Source: Zeugodacus cucurbitae (lineage: Eukaryota; Arthropoda; Insecta; Diptera; Tephritidae). From it: a stretch of 64,000 nucleotides of DNA. Below the pieces are notes generated by a model. That model had not been told where the DNA came from. It ran no database searches and saw only the letters and a program-made list of their open reading frames with translations. Of the stretch, positions 25,201 through 40,200 are shown piece by piece. The stretch is taken from the NCBI RefSeq assembly GCF_028554725.1, contig NC_071671.1, forward strand, positions 26,281,001 through 26,345,000, in the 5' to 3' direction. Made by a program: the position numbers and the translations under genes. How positions within the stretch are numbered: the first letter of the stretch is position 1; every line of letters begins with the position of its first letter.

Positions 25201-28200
25201 GGATCACATTATGAGAAACTACTCATACTCAATTGTAGAAATGTTTGAATGCTTAAATATGTGTGCACTTCAGTACTCACTCGCATTTGTAATCTGTACA
25301 CTCATTATTTGTCTGGTGTGTTCGTTTCGCTCCAGCCGTGGTAGCGGGTAAGTCGTTGACATATGAGGCGACAACTTGAATTATGTATTTATTGTGTGCA
25401 CCTTTGAGTTGTGATTCTACTGGTATCAATGCCCGCAAAAACTCATCTCTTTACTTTGTATTTAAGAGTCTACATATGTAAGTACATGTACTCAGTGTGC
25501 TTTGCACTGGAATTATAAATTAGGTGAATTATTACGCTACCTTTGAGCCGCATACATATATCTAAACAAGTTAAGACCAGAAACACGCTGTTGAACGAAG
25601 AAAAGTAGTGCATCTTTGTTGCTTTATAAAATAATACAACTTTGCAAATGATCTTTTGATTTTACCAATTTGGGACTTGGAACAAAAATGGATTCATTAA
25701 CGGTTTAATGGTAGAACTTCCCCCAAAGCTTTGGATTTGGTCTGAAGACGTCTAGGTAAGCTCATGTTCCAAAGCTATGAAAGCTCATATTCCAAATCGA
25801 GCAATTTTTATATTAAAGATTCCTGGATCTCTCTCAATTCCTTCAGGCTTGATCGTTAAGAAGATCTATATTTTTAAGCCTTTCAAAAACACGATTGATA
25901 AGTGTAGATCGAGATCAAGTCTAGGTCTAGTCTAGTCTATTGAGCCATAGTTTTATAAGTTCGAATATTAACTGTGTTTCCAGGATTCAAGATTAATTTT
26001 GGTGCTTCTTTAATTAATTGTTAATTAAGTACGTAACTTCCCTTCTTGTCGAATATATTGATACGAGTACAATATATTAAATTTTATTCTCGCAAATTTT
26101 GGAATAAATAAAAATTTTAGAGATTCTGTCGCTTCGGCATTGTCATCCTAACCACGTTCGTTTGTAGGCATTTGCTTTGTTTAAAAATTTGGAATTTTTT
26201 TGAAATTTATTCTTCGCTGCCATCAAATGTACATATGTTTATTGTTTATGCCTACAAGCTGTAAAGCACTATTAATTTATTTGACTCGAAATGGGGAGTG
26301 TGTACTGGTATGTAAATATCCCATATGCTATTCCATATTTTGCACAGGCGAGACACATTAGTATTCCGTTTAGGTAAATGAGCGTAAATGGTATTTTCGG
26401 TGAAATATTCGAATATTCTTACACACAAGTATTTAAGAAAATAAAAACATTTTGAGATTCGAAGGTAGTGAGAGTTATTGAATAACCGAAAATAAAAAAA
26501 CCAGAAAACAATGAAATTTAATTTGGAAATTATATATTTTTTAAAGATACAATTTAAAAGGACTTGAATGAAGGTTTTGTTATTAAAACATGCTCCAAAA
26601 TTATAGCAATTTTTGTTTTGTAAAAACCTCATCCAAAAATACATTTTTTCTTCGTCCAACTTCTAACATTTCTTAACATTGTCCGTAACTTATGAAATCC
26701 GTTAAGTTAATATTGTGAGGCTACTTCAATGTGAAATGCCATGCCTTAAATTTAATAGCAATACTACTTTAAATTGCACCAAATCATGGTTCATATACGC
26801 TATACATATACCACAGATGCTCTTTAAAGCAATGTAATGAAATTAAATTTGTGAAATACAATGATTTTATTATATTAAAATACCGCAGGTATTGTGAAGA
26901 TAGACGCAATAATGAGAGCGGCAATGTAAACATTCAATTACTTGCCTTTTTGGTTTGCCAACAAAATCAAATAAAAACTTCTAAAGATATAATAAGGAAA
27001 AAGGCGTCTAAGTGAAATATTTACATAAATACATCAAAGGATATTTTTGTAGGCGTTTAAGCGTGAAAAGTTGCCAAGTATCTTGGCACACTTTGAGTTG
27101 AACTTATGACTACAAAAAAAAATGCAAATTTAGGTGAATTGCTGTAATGAAAGAGAACCGCGATAAATTTTTACTTTTCCGGATAGGTCATGATGGTTAG
27201 GCTTGCGTATTTACAAACATACAAACAAGTATTAGTGGGAGAAGGTTTAAAATTTAATATTTAAGAGTGTTCTTCCAAGAGTTGAGCGTTGAGCGAGAAT
27301 ATACATATGGATATACGTATATAAATACTTTTTTGGAGCATACGTATTTATACATAATATTTATTTCTGCTGACTTTCATTGGTCATTGACTAAATGTAT
27401 TTATGATAATAATCGAATAATTTATGCGCTCGACTGTCAAAGAAAACGGCAACGTCCGTTGCCCTTAGGAAATATATGTAAAGTATATTTAAACCGTTTG
27501 AAAAGTTTTGAAAACTTAAAGTATCATAAACAAAAGACCGCATGAACGCTATAAGTCAAGCCAAAGAAAAAACAACTTTATGATAAACTTTTGAATGGCA
27601 TGCTGTGCTTTCAAGTGGTGTTTCGAAAGAAAAGAGTGAGGTATAAGTAAGAGAAACCCTTTTTTTAGCTAAAGGAGGACAACTGTTTCAATTTGCAGTT
27701 AGAAAGTTTATTTGTGGTCTTTTTGTTTTAAGAAGTAAGTACTTCGAGAAATACTGAGGAAATAAGAAATAAGAAAGTGATGCGGTACCGATTGAGTCGT
27801 AAGGGAATTCTTCGAATTCTTTTGAATTTTAAATGACTTTTGACCGCACCCCTTCTTAAGTACTAATTGAATTTTTGTTTTCAATAATTAACATTTTATC
27901 AAAATGAAATAACTTAAAAAATTAATATCCTTATATTGAGAGCAGCCGCGTGTAGAGATTAATTACTTGTTCTAAACGAAATTACGGCAATTAAGCACTC
28001 AAATTGACATAATTTATTTAATTGCAAACTTTTTTCTGAGGTTCCACCAAATTTCATTTACACTCAATTTAAACGACTTAAATGTTTTTTGGTATATTAA
28101 AAATGGTTTGTGAGTATTAATCATTAGTCTTGTCGCCGCTTTGCATAGTGGGTAAAATTGGGCAGAAAATTGAATAATTTTTTCCTTTACTAAAAATTCG

Positions 28201-31200
28201 TAATTTTTTTATTTCAGCAAAGTATTAAATAAAAAATTGAATTATTTTACAATATTAAAATTTTGAAACCTCTGCAAATGGTTCCATAAAAGTGATTTTT
28301 ACATAATATTTTTTTCGAAGATTTTATTCAGTAAATTATTAAAAAAGAAAATTTTACATTTCTTTATTATTATTTTTTATCATCTGCAAATATGGGTTTT
28401 AGGTTGGTTTTGTATTTTTTTCGAAAATTCTTACGACTTATAGCATTTATGAAAAAAAATCTACGTGAAAATTTTATATACCATTGAAATATAGAGTAAA
28501 GATATATAATTATATATAAAGACTATAATTATATATTGTTTTAATAACTTTCATACTGTAATTATTAAATAAAATATGTAATAAAAGAAATTTAGTTTCG
28601 AAGTTCGATGTTTGAAGACTAACTACGAAAATCGTAGAATTTAGTGTTTTTATACTCTCGCAACAAAGTTGCTACGAGAGTATTATAGTTTTGTCCACAT
28701 AACGGTTGGTTGTAAGTCCTAAAACTAAACGAGTTAGATATAGGGTGGTTATACATATATACCAAAGTGATCAGGGTGAAGAGAAAAGTTCAAATCCGGA
28801 TGTCTGTCTGTCCGTCCGTGCAAGCTGTAACTTGAGTAAAAATTGAGATATCTTAATGAAACTTGGAACACGTGTTCCCTGGCACCATAAGAAGGTTAAG
28901 CGTAATGGGCGTAATCGGAGCACTGCCACGCCCACAAAATGGCGAAACCCGAAAACACTTAAAGTGCCATAACTAAGCTATAAATAAAGCAATGAAAGTA
29001 AAATTTGGTATGAAGGATCGCACTAGGAAGGGGCATATGTGGATGCAATTTTTTTTTTGGAAGTGGGCGTGGCCCCTCCCCCTACTAAGTTTTTTGTACA
29101 TATCTCGCAAACTACTAAAGGTATATCAAGGAAACTTTCTAGAGTCGTTTCTTTTAGGTACTACCTTATACAGTCCAAAAATGGAGGAAATCGGATTGTT
29201 ACCACGCCCACCTACCATACAAATGTTATGTTGAAAACTACTAAAAGTAACAGAAACACTAAATTTCACATAAGAAATGGCAGATGGAAGCTGCACTCAG
29301 ATTTTTTTACAAAATGGAAAATGGGCGTGGTATCGCCCACTTATGGGTCAAAAACCATATCTCAGGAACTACTCGACCGATTTCAATGAAACTTGGTTTG
29401 TAATATTTTCTTTTCATCCCAATGATATGTTGTAAAAATAGGCCAAATCGCTTCACAACCACGTCCACTTCCTATATACCACAATTTTAAGACGATCTGA
29501 ATCGTTCACTTTACAATATATAAAGTAAGCACTAGTAAAGATATCGATGCAGAACTTTGCACAAATACTACGTTTATAGTGTGGTAGCCCCATTCAAAAA
29601 ATCACCGAAATCGGACCATAGGTTGTCAAGGCCCCATATATCGAACATGAGGACCTCGGTGCTTCTAACCTAATATTAGGGTTTCCAACTTTCAATGGAC
29701 TTTATACAATATATATGACGAATATGTGGGTCAAATTGTGTATTATATAATACTAATAAAGTTAAATAAATAAATTGCGAGAGTATAAAATGTTCGGTTA
29801 CACCCGAACTTAGCCCTTCCTTACTTGTTTTTTTTTTACTTTTGACTCAATCTCTCGAAAACCAAATAACAGTTGGTACTATTTTTGGTTCAAGATATTT
29901 ACTTAGGCTCCAAAATTCCATAATATCAACTCACCGAGCCCACTGTACCACATTTTCATCACTTCTCTTTTCTAATTTTTGCGCAAGTATAAATGTTTAA
30001 CTACAACTCTTTTGCGGTCCTTAAAATTCATTTTGGTTTTATTCATCTCACATTGAGCAAGTACAAGATGTCACTTGTGAATTACATTGACTTGGCGAAC
30101 AACTAACTACTCGGTCATTTTGGATAGCCGCAAAAACCAAGAAAATTTGTAAAAGCATGTAGTTGGACATTTGACAGCACCAGATATACTCAAATGGAAT
30201 GTTTACCAAGATTCTTATAATGTGACCAGAGCGCAAGCATTTGCTGAGCGTTGTTAATTGAGCGCAAAAAAAAAGTAGAGCAAATGGAAAACCCACATAA
30301 ACATGTCTATACTTGCGCTTGTATCTTTGTCTTTTCTTTTTAGGAATTTTGGATACTTTTCACTTTCTTTCTCACAGTTTTTGAGCAAACTCGTGTTCTT
30401 TCTGTAGTTTATAGACACGTTAAGGAATTGGATGGCCGCAATTAAAAGTTTTTCATGTCATTCTAATTACTATCCTAATTTTTAGAAAGTGTCTCTCATT
30501 TCACGAGATTTGTTTGCCATTTATTATGCTCGTGTCTTTGCTCTGCTGCTACGCTTAATTTGATGCGTCTTTTAGAGTATTTGTTTTGATATATTTGGAG
30601 TAGCAAATTTGGTTCTCAAAGAGCTCAGGAAGTCGAAATTTCGGAGTAATGCTCCTAAAACAAAACAGAAGGCGGGACCTTCGAACTCGACGTATACCTT
30701 CGAATTGTTGGTGTCATAAATGAAATGTTTGTAGCGTTTATTTTTTGGAAAAGTCTCAACGAACTTATGACAAATAAAGCTATTCTTGGACAAGGTCATT
30801 AAAAACATGAACCATTATTTAAAACTGTCTTTATTCTTGAATAAATTTCCGTGAAAAAATTCCATCCATATATTAATATAAAAATATTTTTCAGTAAATT
30901 TGCAGCTTAATTCGGCAGAAAATGTACAAAGCAATCTTTAGTTTTAATAATATATAGTATGTCTATATATGTACAAATGTATTATGTAACTAAATAACCG
31001 TAGGGAAGGTTGAAATCCCAATGAAAGTTACTCAAAACCATCTCGTGGGTTTTGTGTGTTTATGATAATTTCTCACTTAAGTCTTACACCACATTTACTT
31101 TAAACTTGTTGGCCTCTTTTACGCCTACTTTAAACGCAAGTTAAGTTATTCTCTCTAACCTTTTTTCTTCTATTTTTGCTTTTTATTTGTGTTTCCTGTG

Positions 31201-34200
31201 CGCCCGACACTTTGCTGATGCCACAACCTCTAGCCTTAAAGGAGTTTTAGCAATGGTTGCTTTGTATTGTGGGGGTGTGGGGTATTTCAAAGAAGTCGGG
31301 TTTTAGTGTTTGCGGTTCTCCGTTTGCTTCCGATCAGCGTCAATTTATTCCACAATAGCTGGAAATTGTTGTCAATTTGTCACAATCAAATTTTCATGCG
31401 TCTGACACATGTCTCACGTCAACGTCGATGGTATACATATATGGGAAACAATGTGTGCATATTTTTCATAGGTTAATATAGTAGTTCATGAGGTGTATTA
31501 AAGCATCGCACATTGTTAGATTATATTCGTAAATGAAGTTCCTTCGTCGAGTGGCTTTGAAGAAATATAGGGTGATTTTTTAAGAGCTTGATAACTTTTA
31601 AAAAAAAAAAACGCATAAGATTGGTTCATGACATTTACTTTTTGAAGATAATTTCATTTAAATGTTGACCGCGGCTGCGTCTTAGGTGGTCCATTCGGAA
31701 AGTCCAATTTTGGGCAACTTTTTCGAGCATTTCGGCCGGAATAGCCCGAATTTCTTCGGAAATGTTGTCTTCCAAAGCTGGAATAGTTGCTGGCTTATTT
31801 CTGTAGACTTTAGACTTGACGTAGCCCCACAAAAAATAGTCTAAAGGCGTTAAATCGCATGATCTTGGTGGCCAACTTACGGGTCCATTTCTTGAGATGA
31901 ATTGTTCTCCGAAGTTTTCCCTCAAAATGGCCATAGAATCGCGAGCTGTGTGGCATGTAGCGCCATCTTGTTGAAACCACATGTCAACCAAGTTCAGTTC
32001 TTCCATTTTTGGCAACAAAAAGTTTGTTAGCATCGAACGATAGCGATCGCCATTCACCGTAACGTTGCGTCCAACAGCATCTTTGAAAAAATACGGTCCA
32101 ATGATTCCACCAGCGTACAAACCACACCAAACAGTGCATTTTTCGGGATGCATGGGCAGTTCTTGAACGGCTTCTGGTTGCTCTTCACCCCAAATGCGGC
32201 AATTTTGCTTATTTACGTAGCCATTCAACCAGAAATGAGCCTCATCGCTGAACAAAATTTGTCGATAAACACATTTCGAACCGAACACTGATTTTGGTAA
32301 TAAAATTCAATGATTTGCAAGCGTTGCTCGTTAGTAAGTCTATTCATGATGAAATGTCAAAGCATACTGAGCATCTTTCTCTTTGACACCATGTCTGAAA
32401 TCCCACGTGATCTGTCAAATACTAATGCATGAAAATCCTAACCTCAAAAAAATCACCCGTTACATACATATGAACTCGTATAGTAATCGTTTTTTTTTAA
32501 CAAAGAAAGTTTGAGAAAAATAGCATATATGATGCTGAGTTTGTTGAACTAGGTTATCTATAACATATCCATAAACGACTATTTTTGAAATCCAAAAAAA
32601 ATTAGTTTAATATTTCTCTAATGACACTTAAGGAATATCTATTTTCAAAGTGCAGAAATACGAGCGTATTGCCTACATAAAGCTTATAATTTGCAACTGT
32701 CTAAGTGGTTTCTGTAATAACAGCCTACAAATAATTCTTCAATACTTTGCTGAAAATATTCATGAGCCCTTTTTCTTCATTGAAAAGTTGCCTTGTCACA
32801 AATTTCGAAGAAATACGGTATACAACTTTCAATCTTAGAGAGTTAAGACACTAGTGGGCGTAATAATTGATTCAAAGTGTTAGTATCTAGTTTCATCTCA
32901 ATCAGTGTGTTCACTTTTCTCAATAAAAAAGATATAATTCAATAAACAAAGCTTTATTTTCTATGTATAGATTTGATTTTTGCTCCTCTTTGGTAAGCGT
33001 TTGAAATTGTGCACTTTATTGATTGTAAGTGAATATGCAAATTTCTTTGTTGAAGCTTGGGGTTGGGCAAATAATTTTATATATTCCATGCATGTAAATA
33101 TTAAGAAGTACATTATAAAAAATACTTTGTAGGCATACTGGCTTGCTGGAACGAGGCTGGTTTGATAAATTTGTTAATTCTGACGAGAACATATACCCGT
33201 CTTAACGTAACCTATTTCCACTATGTTCTCAGGAAAAATTTTACTAGTATTATACTTATGACTTTGTTTATATCCTCCGTTTTATTGTAAAATACGTCGA
33301 AGTAAAACTTTCGCTTTCTGAAACAATTTATTAAAAAAATTTATATAGGCCTGATTGACTGGCTTGATTTTAGAGATTCTCTGGAAATGCTAACTAGTAT
33401 TTCTCTTGACTAGTTCGTAGTTTCATTGCAAGGTAGTCTTTAAGCATTTATCTGAGGCCATACTGTCGTAGACAGACATATGGTTTTCGGACTAAAATGG
33501 CTTGACTTAAGTGAGGAAAAAATCGGTTGCTATATTGATAAAGTTGTGAATAGTATAGCTTATGAAGTCCTTAATTCTAAAATTTTACAATAAAATTATT
33601 TTCAGGCAATGAGGTTTTTATGAAAATTAAAATTTTAACTTCAAATATCATATTCGACTTAAACGCCGAGCTCTTGGTGGGTTAAGAATTGTGGTTTAAA
33701 ATGTTTTTACCAATTTTAAGAAACTATCAAAATTTATATATAAATTTTAATATACACATAAATCAATATAAACATGTTAATTTGCTTGTCTACTCAATTA
33801 TCCACACACACACATACATAAAAAAATATAGCATGTCTTCCGTAATCGCTTTTGCGTTCAACATATAAATTCCGACCACGTTGCGCACTTAAACAGTAGC
33901 ATACAGTGATTTGACAGAAAACGCCTCCCGGCCTGATCAGAAAATTGCCGCCACTTCAATTAAAGTCATACAAAAACAAAAACAAGAAAGAAATCGCTTG
34001 GAAGCGGTGATTAACTTACGATTGCTTCGACTTTATTTGGGTAGCGGAGGACTTTTCTGTGTGTGTTTTGTGGCTGTGTTTCAAATTGTCCGCTTCCTTT
34101 TAACCTTGTTTTTTTTACTTTGCACTTTTTTTTGAGTTGTGGTTTTCTCATATTCTGGCAACGCTTAATTTAAAAAATTGCTCGTACACGCCCACTCGTC

Positions 34201-37200
34201 ATACTTCTGGACTGAGTTTGTGGTACAAATCAAGAGTGAAAAATGCCTCTACTCAAAATGGGCTCTATCCTTGCACGTTTACGCTACAAAGTTGCTAAAA
34301 AAGTTGTTGTCTGTTGTTGATGATCATTGCGGAAACTGAGAGTGCAATCAAAATTGTGGTGGAACGCTTGAAACTAATAACTAAAATGTTTTGTATGTAT
34401 TCATACTCGTATACATATGTAAGCCATATACAACGCATGTTTAAGGATTGTTTCAGTTGTTGGATTCATTAAAACTTTTGCTTAGGATTTAGAGGTTATT
34501 TTTAGACGAGCTCTTCCTTTTAGCATTAGTATCATTCCGAAATTTTATGTTGTATATTTTTATAACAAAATTTACTATTTATTCTCCAGACGAAATATTT
34601 TTGAAAGTAATTAATATGGTATATTTTATATTAAAAGGGTTCCAAAAAGTTTTTTATTTTAATATTTTAAAGCTTAAATATCACTAAAAAGCATTTTAGA
34701 GCTTTAAGCACTCAATAAAAACTTTTAGTAAGAATCTTTTTAAAGCTTCAAGAACTCTGAATAGTTTGTGAGAACTAAATTCACCATTCTAATTTGTTTC
34801 AGGGCATTATCCTTGTATTAGTCTGTATCTTAACGATGTTCATCAGCATAATAAAGCTTTAAGGACTCTGAAAAACTTTATAGTAAGGCACTATTCCTGT
34901 TTTAAACGTCTTAATAGTGTTCATCAGTATACCGTATTACTCGAGTCTAGCGATTTTTAATTACAAAAAATACCAATTTGTTGAATATTATTATTTTTAT
35001 ACTCTCGCAACATGTTGTACAGAGTATTATAGTTTTGTTCATATAACGGTTGTTTGTGTCACCCAGAAATAAAAGAGTTGAATATGGGGTTATATATACA
35101 TATATAAATGATCAGGATGACGAGTGGATTTGAAATCCGGATGTATGCCCGTCCGTCTGTCCGTCTGTTTTTAACATGAGTAAAAATTAAGAAAATAGGC
35201 AAAATCGGTCCACTACCACGCCCACAAAATGGCGGAAACCGAAAACCTTTACAGTGTCATAACTAAGCCATAAATAAAGTTATGAAATTAAATTAAAATT
35301 TGGAACATAGGATCGCATTAGGGAGGGGCACATTTGGATGTAATTTTTTTTTGAAAAGTGGGCGTGACCCCGCCCCCAAATAGGTTTTTTGTATATATAT
35401 TGCAAGGCAAAAAAAACTGTATAAACCAAACTTTCTGCAGTCGTTTCTTTTAGCCATTTCCTTATACAGTCTAAAAATGAAAGAAATCGGATAATAACCA
35501 CGCCCACCTCCCATATAAAAGTTATGTTGAAAATGACTAAAAGTGAGTTAACTCACTAACGAAAAACGTCAGAAACACAAAATTTTACAAAAGAAATATC
35601 AGAAAGAGACTGCACTGAGATTTTTTTACAAAATGGAAAATGGGCGTGTCGTCGCCCACTTAAGGGTCAAAAACCATAACTCAGGAACTACTTCACCGAT
35701 TTCAATGAAATTCGGCATATAACACTTTCTTGACACCCTAATGACACGGGTGGAATATGGGTGAAATCGGTTCACAACCACGCCTACTTCCCACATAACT
35801 CAATTTTGAATTATTTTGATTCGTTCACTTTATAATATAATATATACATTAAGAACCAATGAAGATATCGGAATAAAACTTTACACTAATACTGTATTTG
35901 AGCGGTGACATCACTTGTGGAAAAATTGTCAAATTCGGACTAAGACTTTTCAAGGCCCCTGATATCGAACATGAAGAACTCGTTGACTAAGAATAAATTT
36001 TCACCGAGGTGTCCCCATATACTATTTATGATGATTTTCGTTATTCTATTGAACTTTATTCAGAATATATGCGTCGAATTGTGATATCTTTATAAAATGA
36101 CATCAATAAATTGCGAGAGTATAAAATGTTCGGTTGCACTAGAACTTAGTCTTTCCTTACATGTTTTAGGTTAATGTTGACACAAAAACAAAAAAAAAGA
36201 TTTAATCGACGAGTGCTTGACCCTAGAGACATCTATTGAAACAAGGCGGAAGCAAAGTTGTAGACCTAATATAAAAATTCTTTAAAATATTAAGCTTTAT
36301 TGTCCGCCTAAAGCTTCCAAAAGCTCTCAAAGCTTGCTAAAATTATTAAAAGTGTAATTAGAGGATCCGAAAAGTAAAAAGTAGATTGGAAAGGAATTAA
36401 AAATTATAACTTTTAAATATGTATTTCAATCGTTGTATTAGTAATATTTATGTGTCCACCACTATGATATTATTGTTCGACTCAGTCTACAGAATCACAA
36501 ATGTTGCCCAGATAATTTATTAGATTAAATTGAGTATTTATTAGCTGGTATAGTGCTCCACAATGTAAACTTAAGTTGTGCACATTCTCATGCAGTTATT
36601 TATGCAACTTCTCAAAATAATCTAATAATCAAATCAAATCACAAAATCATGTCTCCAGCCTAGAAGAGCTTACAAAAGCAAACAAGAAAATAGCCAAAAG
36701 TCATACAACAACGTCACCAAGACATGTAATCGTATTATTATTTCAGTCATTGTGCAATGTCCATCGTTACTGGTTCATTGTCAGTGTCAACGTTCAAGGA
36801 GGCGTTTGTGCAAAGGACAATACCATAAGCAACAACAACAGCAACAAGCGGCAGATAACGGCGCTAATTACACCCACTCGCCCACTGCAGAGCAAATACA
36901 CACAGTATTGAATAATGTTGATGACCCCACCACTCGGGAGTAGTGAGAGCAACCGCACTCAACTGGTGCATTCTGTTGGAATAGCTAAACTGTTTATTCA
37001 GACCAAAAGTTTATTCATTACAGCAAATCTGAAACTAATTTGCTGCTGCACAAACTGAAATATGTTGGATGAGTTGAATGAGCTGGACGAATTACAAGCT
37101 TGTGGTGCTAATTGCGATTTTATACAATTCACTGTTAATTAATAAAGTGTGTGAATTGGACTAAGCTTGAGGGCAACTTTGATTTTGATTTTAGATTTTA

Positions 37201-40200
37201 GCTAATTGAATTTTGTTATATGACCGCATTTGCTGGGTAATTCTTTCAGTACAAAAGAATGATAAAGTAATTACTTGTAGGGGAAATTAAACTATTTTTA
37301 CGTGTTGTTGTTGTCTGTTCAGTTATGCATGCTGTAGTCTAGTTATTTGTTTTAGGAAAGCTTGTTGGGTGACAGTTTATACAATTCTTAATTCTATGAA
37401 TGTAAGTTATATCCACTTAACTCGAGTTAAGAGCTAATTATATTGTTGTTCTACACTCAAAAATGCCTCTAGAAACAACTAAAACACAGCCACACATGTT
37501 CCGCAATATTTTTAAAAGTAATGTCAAATTCGTAATCAATGACCCCGAAAACACCCGAGTAACGAGCTTCAAGCGAATCCGATGCATTTTTACAAAAGCT
37601 GTATTGATTTTTTGGGGTAATGTCAAAAATCTGATCTGATAGCATTAAATGTATCTCGGATTCGTATTCAGCGACCCCTAAAAAAAAACTTTCTCAGAGT
37701 TATACCTCCATGTCAGAAGCTTTTGTGTGGCTTTGTTAGGATACTATCTAATGAAGAACAGCTGTAGATAAGCAGCTGTAGGAGTCTGTCTGGAAGTTAT
37801 TATATAGTTCAACCAATTTAGTGCTCTTCAGGATATATGTATTTTAAGCTTCAACGGATGATTTTTGAGACCCTTTGTTCCAGTGGGAGATACAGGAAAT
37901 GAATGATGATAGATGATCGAATATTATGTACTCATGTCGCTTGCATAATTGCGGTATGTTATAGTCCAACATACTTTACTCTCTAGTTACTCTCTCGCTA
38001 TTCTCTCGTTACGTAAACCATAATTATGTGTAACAATCTCTTCAATTTCTAGAAGTAGTCAATCTAATTGTCTGATTTTCATTTATTTTAAATAGAGCAC
38101 ACATTCTGAAGAGTTTATGTTTAATTCTATTCTTTATTAAACAGAAATCAAAGAATGCAAACAGATAATTAAATTAGAAAAAATGGTTGTTCCTAAATAG
38201 TATGTGGGTGACATAAGTAAGTGCTTACTTCTCCATAAATGGCATTTCATTGGAAATAATTCCGACACATAAATTAAATAGAAAAGTTAATAGAGCATAA
38301 ATGACATTCTGCGAAAAAATGTAATTGGAATTAGATTTTGATAAATTTAATAATAATTTTGCTGGAGAGTTCATTAAGCCAAAGGGTTGAAGTGTTTCAC
38401 AAAAAAATCTTCTTAAAATTTTATTTAATTTCTACAACAATAATCACAACAAAAATTAAAGTTAATTTGACCATAAGATTGTGTAAGAAACTCAGAATAC
38501 ATACCAAATAAATTATGCTCTCACATTAATATGACTAATGTATTAATAAAGGGTGATTTTTTAAGAGCTTGATAACTTTTTTAAAAAAAAAAACGCATAA
38601 AATTTGCAAAATCTCATCGATTCTTTTTTTGATTGGTTCATGACATTTACTTTTTGAAGATAATTTCATTTAAATGTTGACCGCGGCTGCGTCTTAGGTG
38701 GTCCATTCGGAAAGTCCAATTTTGGGCAACTTTTTCGAGCATTTCGGCCGGAATAGCCCGAATTTCTTCGGAAATGTTGTCTTCCAAAGCTGGAATAGTT
38801 GCTGGCTTATTTCTGTAGACTTTAGACTTGACGTAGCCCCACAAAAAATAGTCTAAAGGCGTTAAATCGCATGATCTTGGTGGCCAACTTACGGGTCCAT
38901 TTCTTGAGATGAATTGTTCTCCGAAGTTTTCCCTCAAAATGGCCATAGAATCGCGAGCTGTGTGGCATGTAGCGCCATCTTGTTGAAACCACATGTCAAC
39001 CAAGTTCAGTTCTTCCATTTTTGGCAACAAAAAGTTTGTTAGCATCGAACGATAGCGATCGCCATTCACCGTAACGTTGCGTCCAACAGCATCTTTGAAA
39101 AAATACGGTCCAATGATTCCACCAGCGTACAAACCACACCAAACAGTGCATTTTTCGGGATGCATGGGCAGTTCTTGAACGGCTTCTGGTTGCTCTTCAC
39201 CCCAAATGCGGCAATTTTGCTTATTTACGTAGCCATTCAACCAGAAATGAGCCTCATCGCTGAACAAAATTTGTCGATAAAAAAGCGGATTTTCACATTT
39301 CGAACCGAACACTGATTTTGGTAATAAAATTCAATGATTTGCAAGCGTTGCTCGTTAGTAAGTCTATTCATGATGAAATGTCAAAGCATACTGAGCATCT
39401 TTCTCTTTGACACCATGTCTGAAATCCCACGTGATCTGTCAAATACTAATGCATGAAAATCCTAACCTCAAAAAAATCACCCGTTATTTATATAACAAAA
39501 AGTACTCACTTCCTTGACATGCAATAACTTCGTCGCTTTGTGCTTGTATACCTGCTATTTTCGACAAATTAATTGCTGTACTGCCAGTCAGTCTTCCGCT
39601 TGTAGCTACATAAGTTTTTGTCACATTTAATCTTTGCACATTTCTGAGAAATGACAAAACATTTGTACATAATATCTAGCAGGAGGTATGGATGCTAATG
39701 AAAGGACACGGCTAATTAAGAGGAAGTTAAGACATGGCGGGTGTGTGACATGGCGGCAATATGAATGTGAGAGCAAGGCTGGCAGGCCAAAAACCAGCAA
39801 CAGTTACAAGTGTTGAACTGCGAAGGAATTCACACATACACAAATATATGTACTTCTATGTTAGATACAGTGAGCGGACGCTCAAAGTGAAGGATGCTAG
39901 TATTTATTACACCAACAAGTGACTTGCCTTTTTACCAAAATAAAAGTGACAAACTTTGTTTTTTTTTTTCTTGTAAATATGTTTTATATGCTATGTTCTC
40001 CTCTGCTTTGCTATGCTATGCTATGCTATGTCAAGTTCATACATATATATATAGTATTTATTGTTTGCTTATTTGTAATGCATATTAATCTACATATAAA
40101 TACATATATCCATTTCTACAAATGTTGTCATATAAGCAAACGCAAATATATTCATAAAACTCATAAATCAACCTCTATCGTTACGTAACATATGCTTGCG

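Noticed and set aside
26252..26659. 135-codon minus-strand ORF
   Set aside because: Phe/Tyr/Asn-rich chance frame in AT-rich intron; no motif, no splice context.
33911..34135. 74-codon ORF with a hydrophobic C-terminus
   Set aside because: No family features, no conserved motif, intronic; could be chance.
36752..36943. Gln-rich 63-codon ORF
   Set aside because: Results from a CAA/CAG run; no start or splice context stands out.
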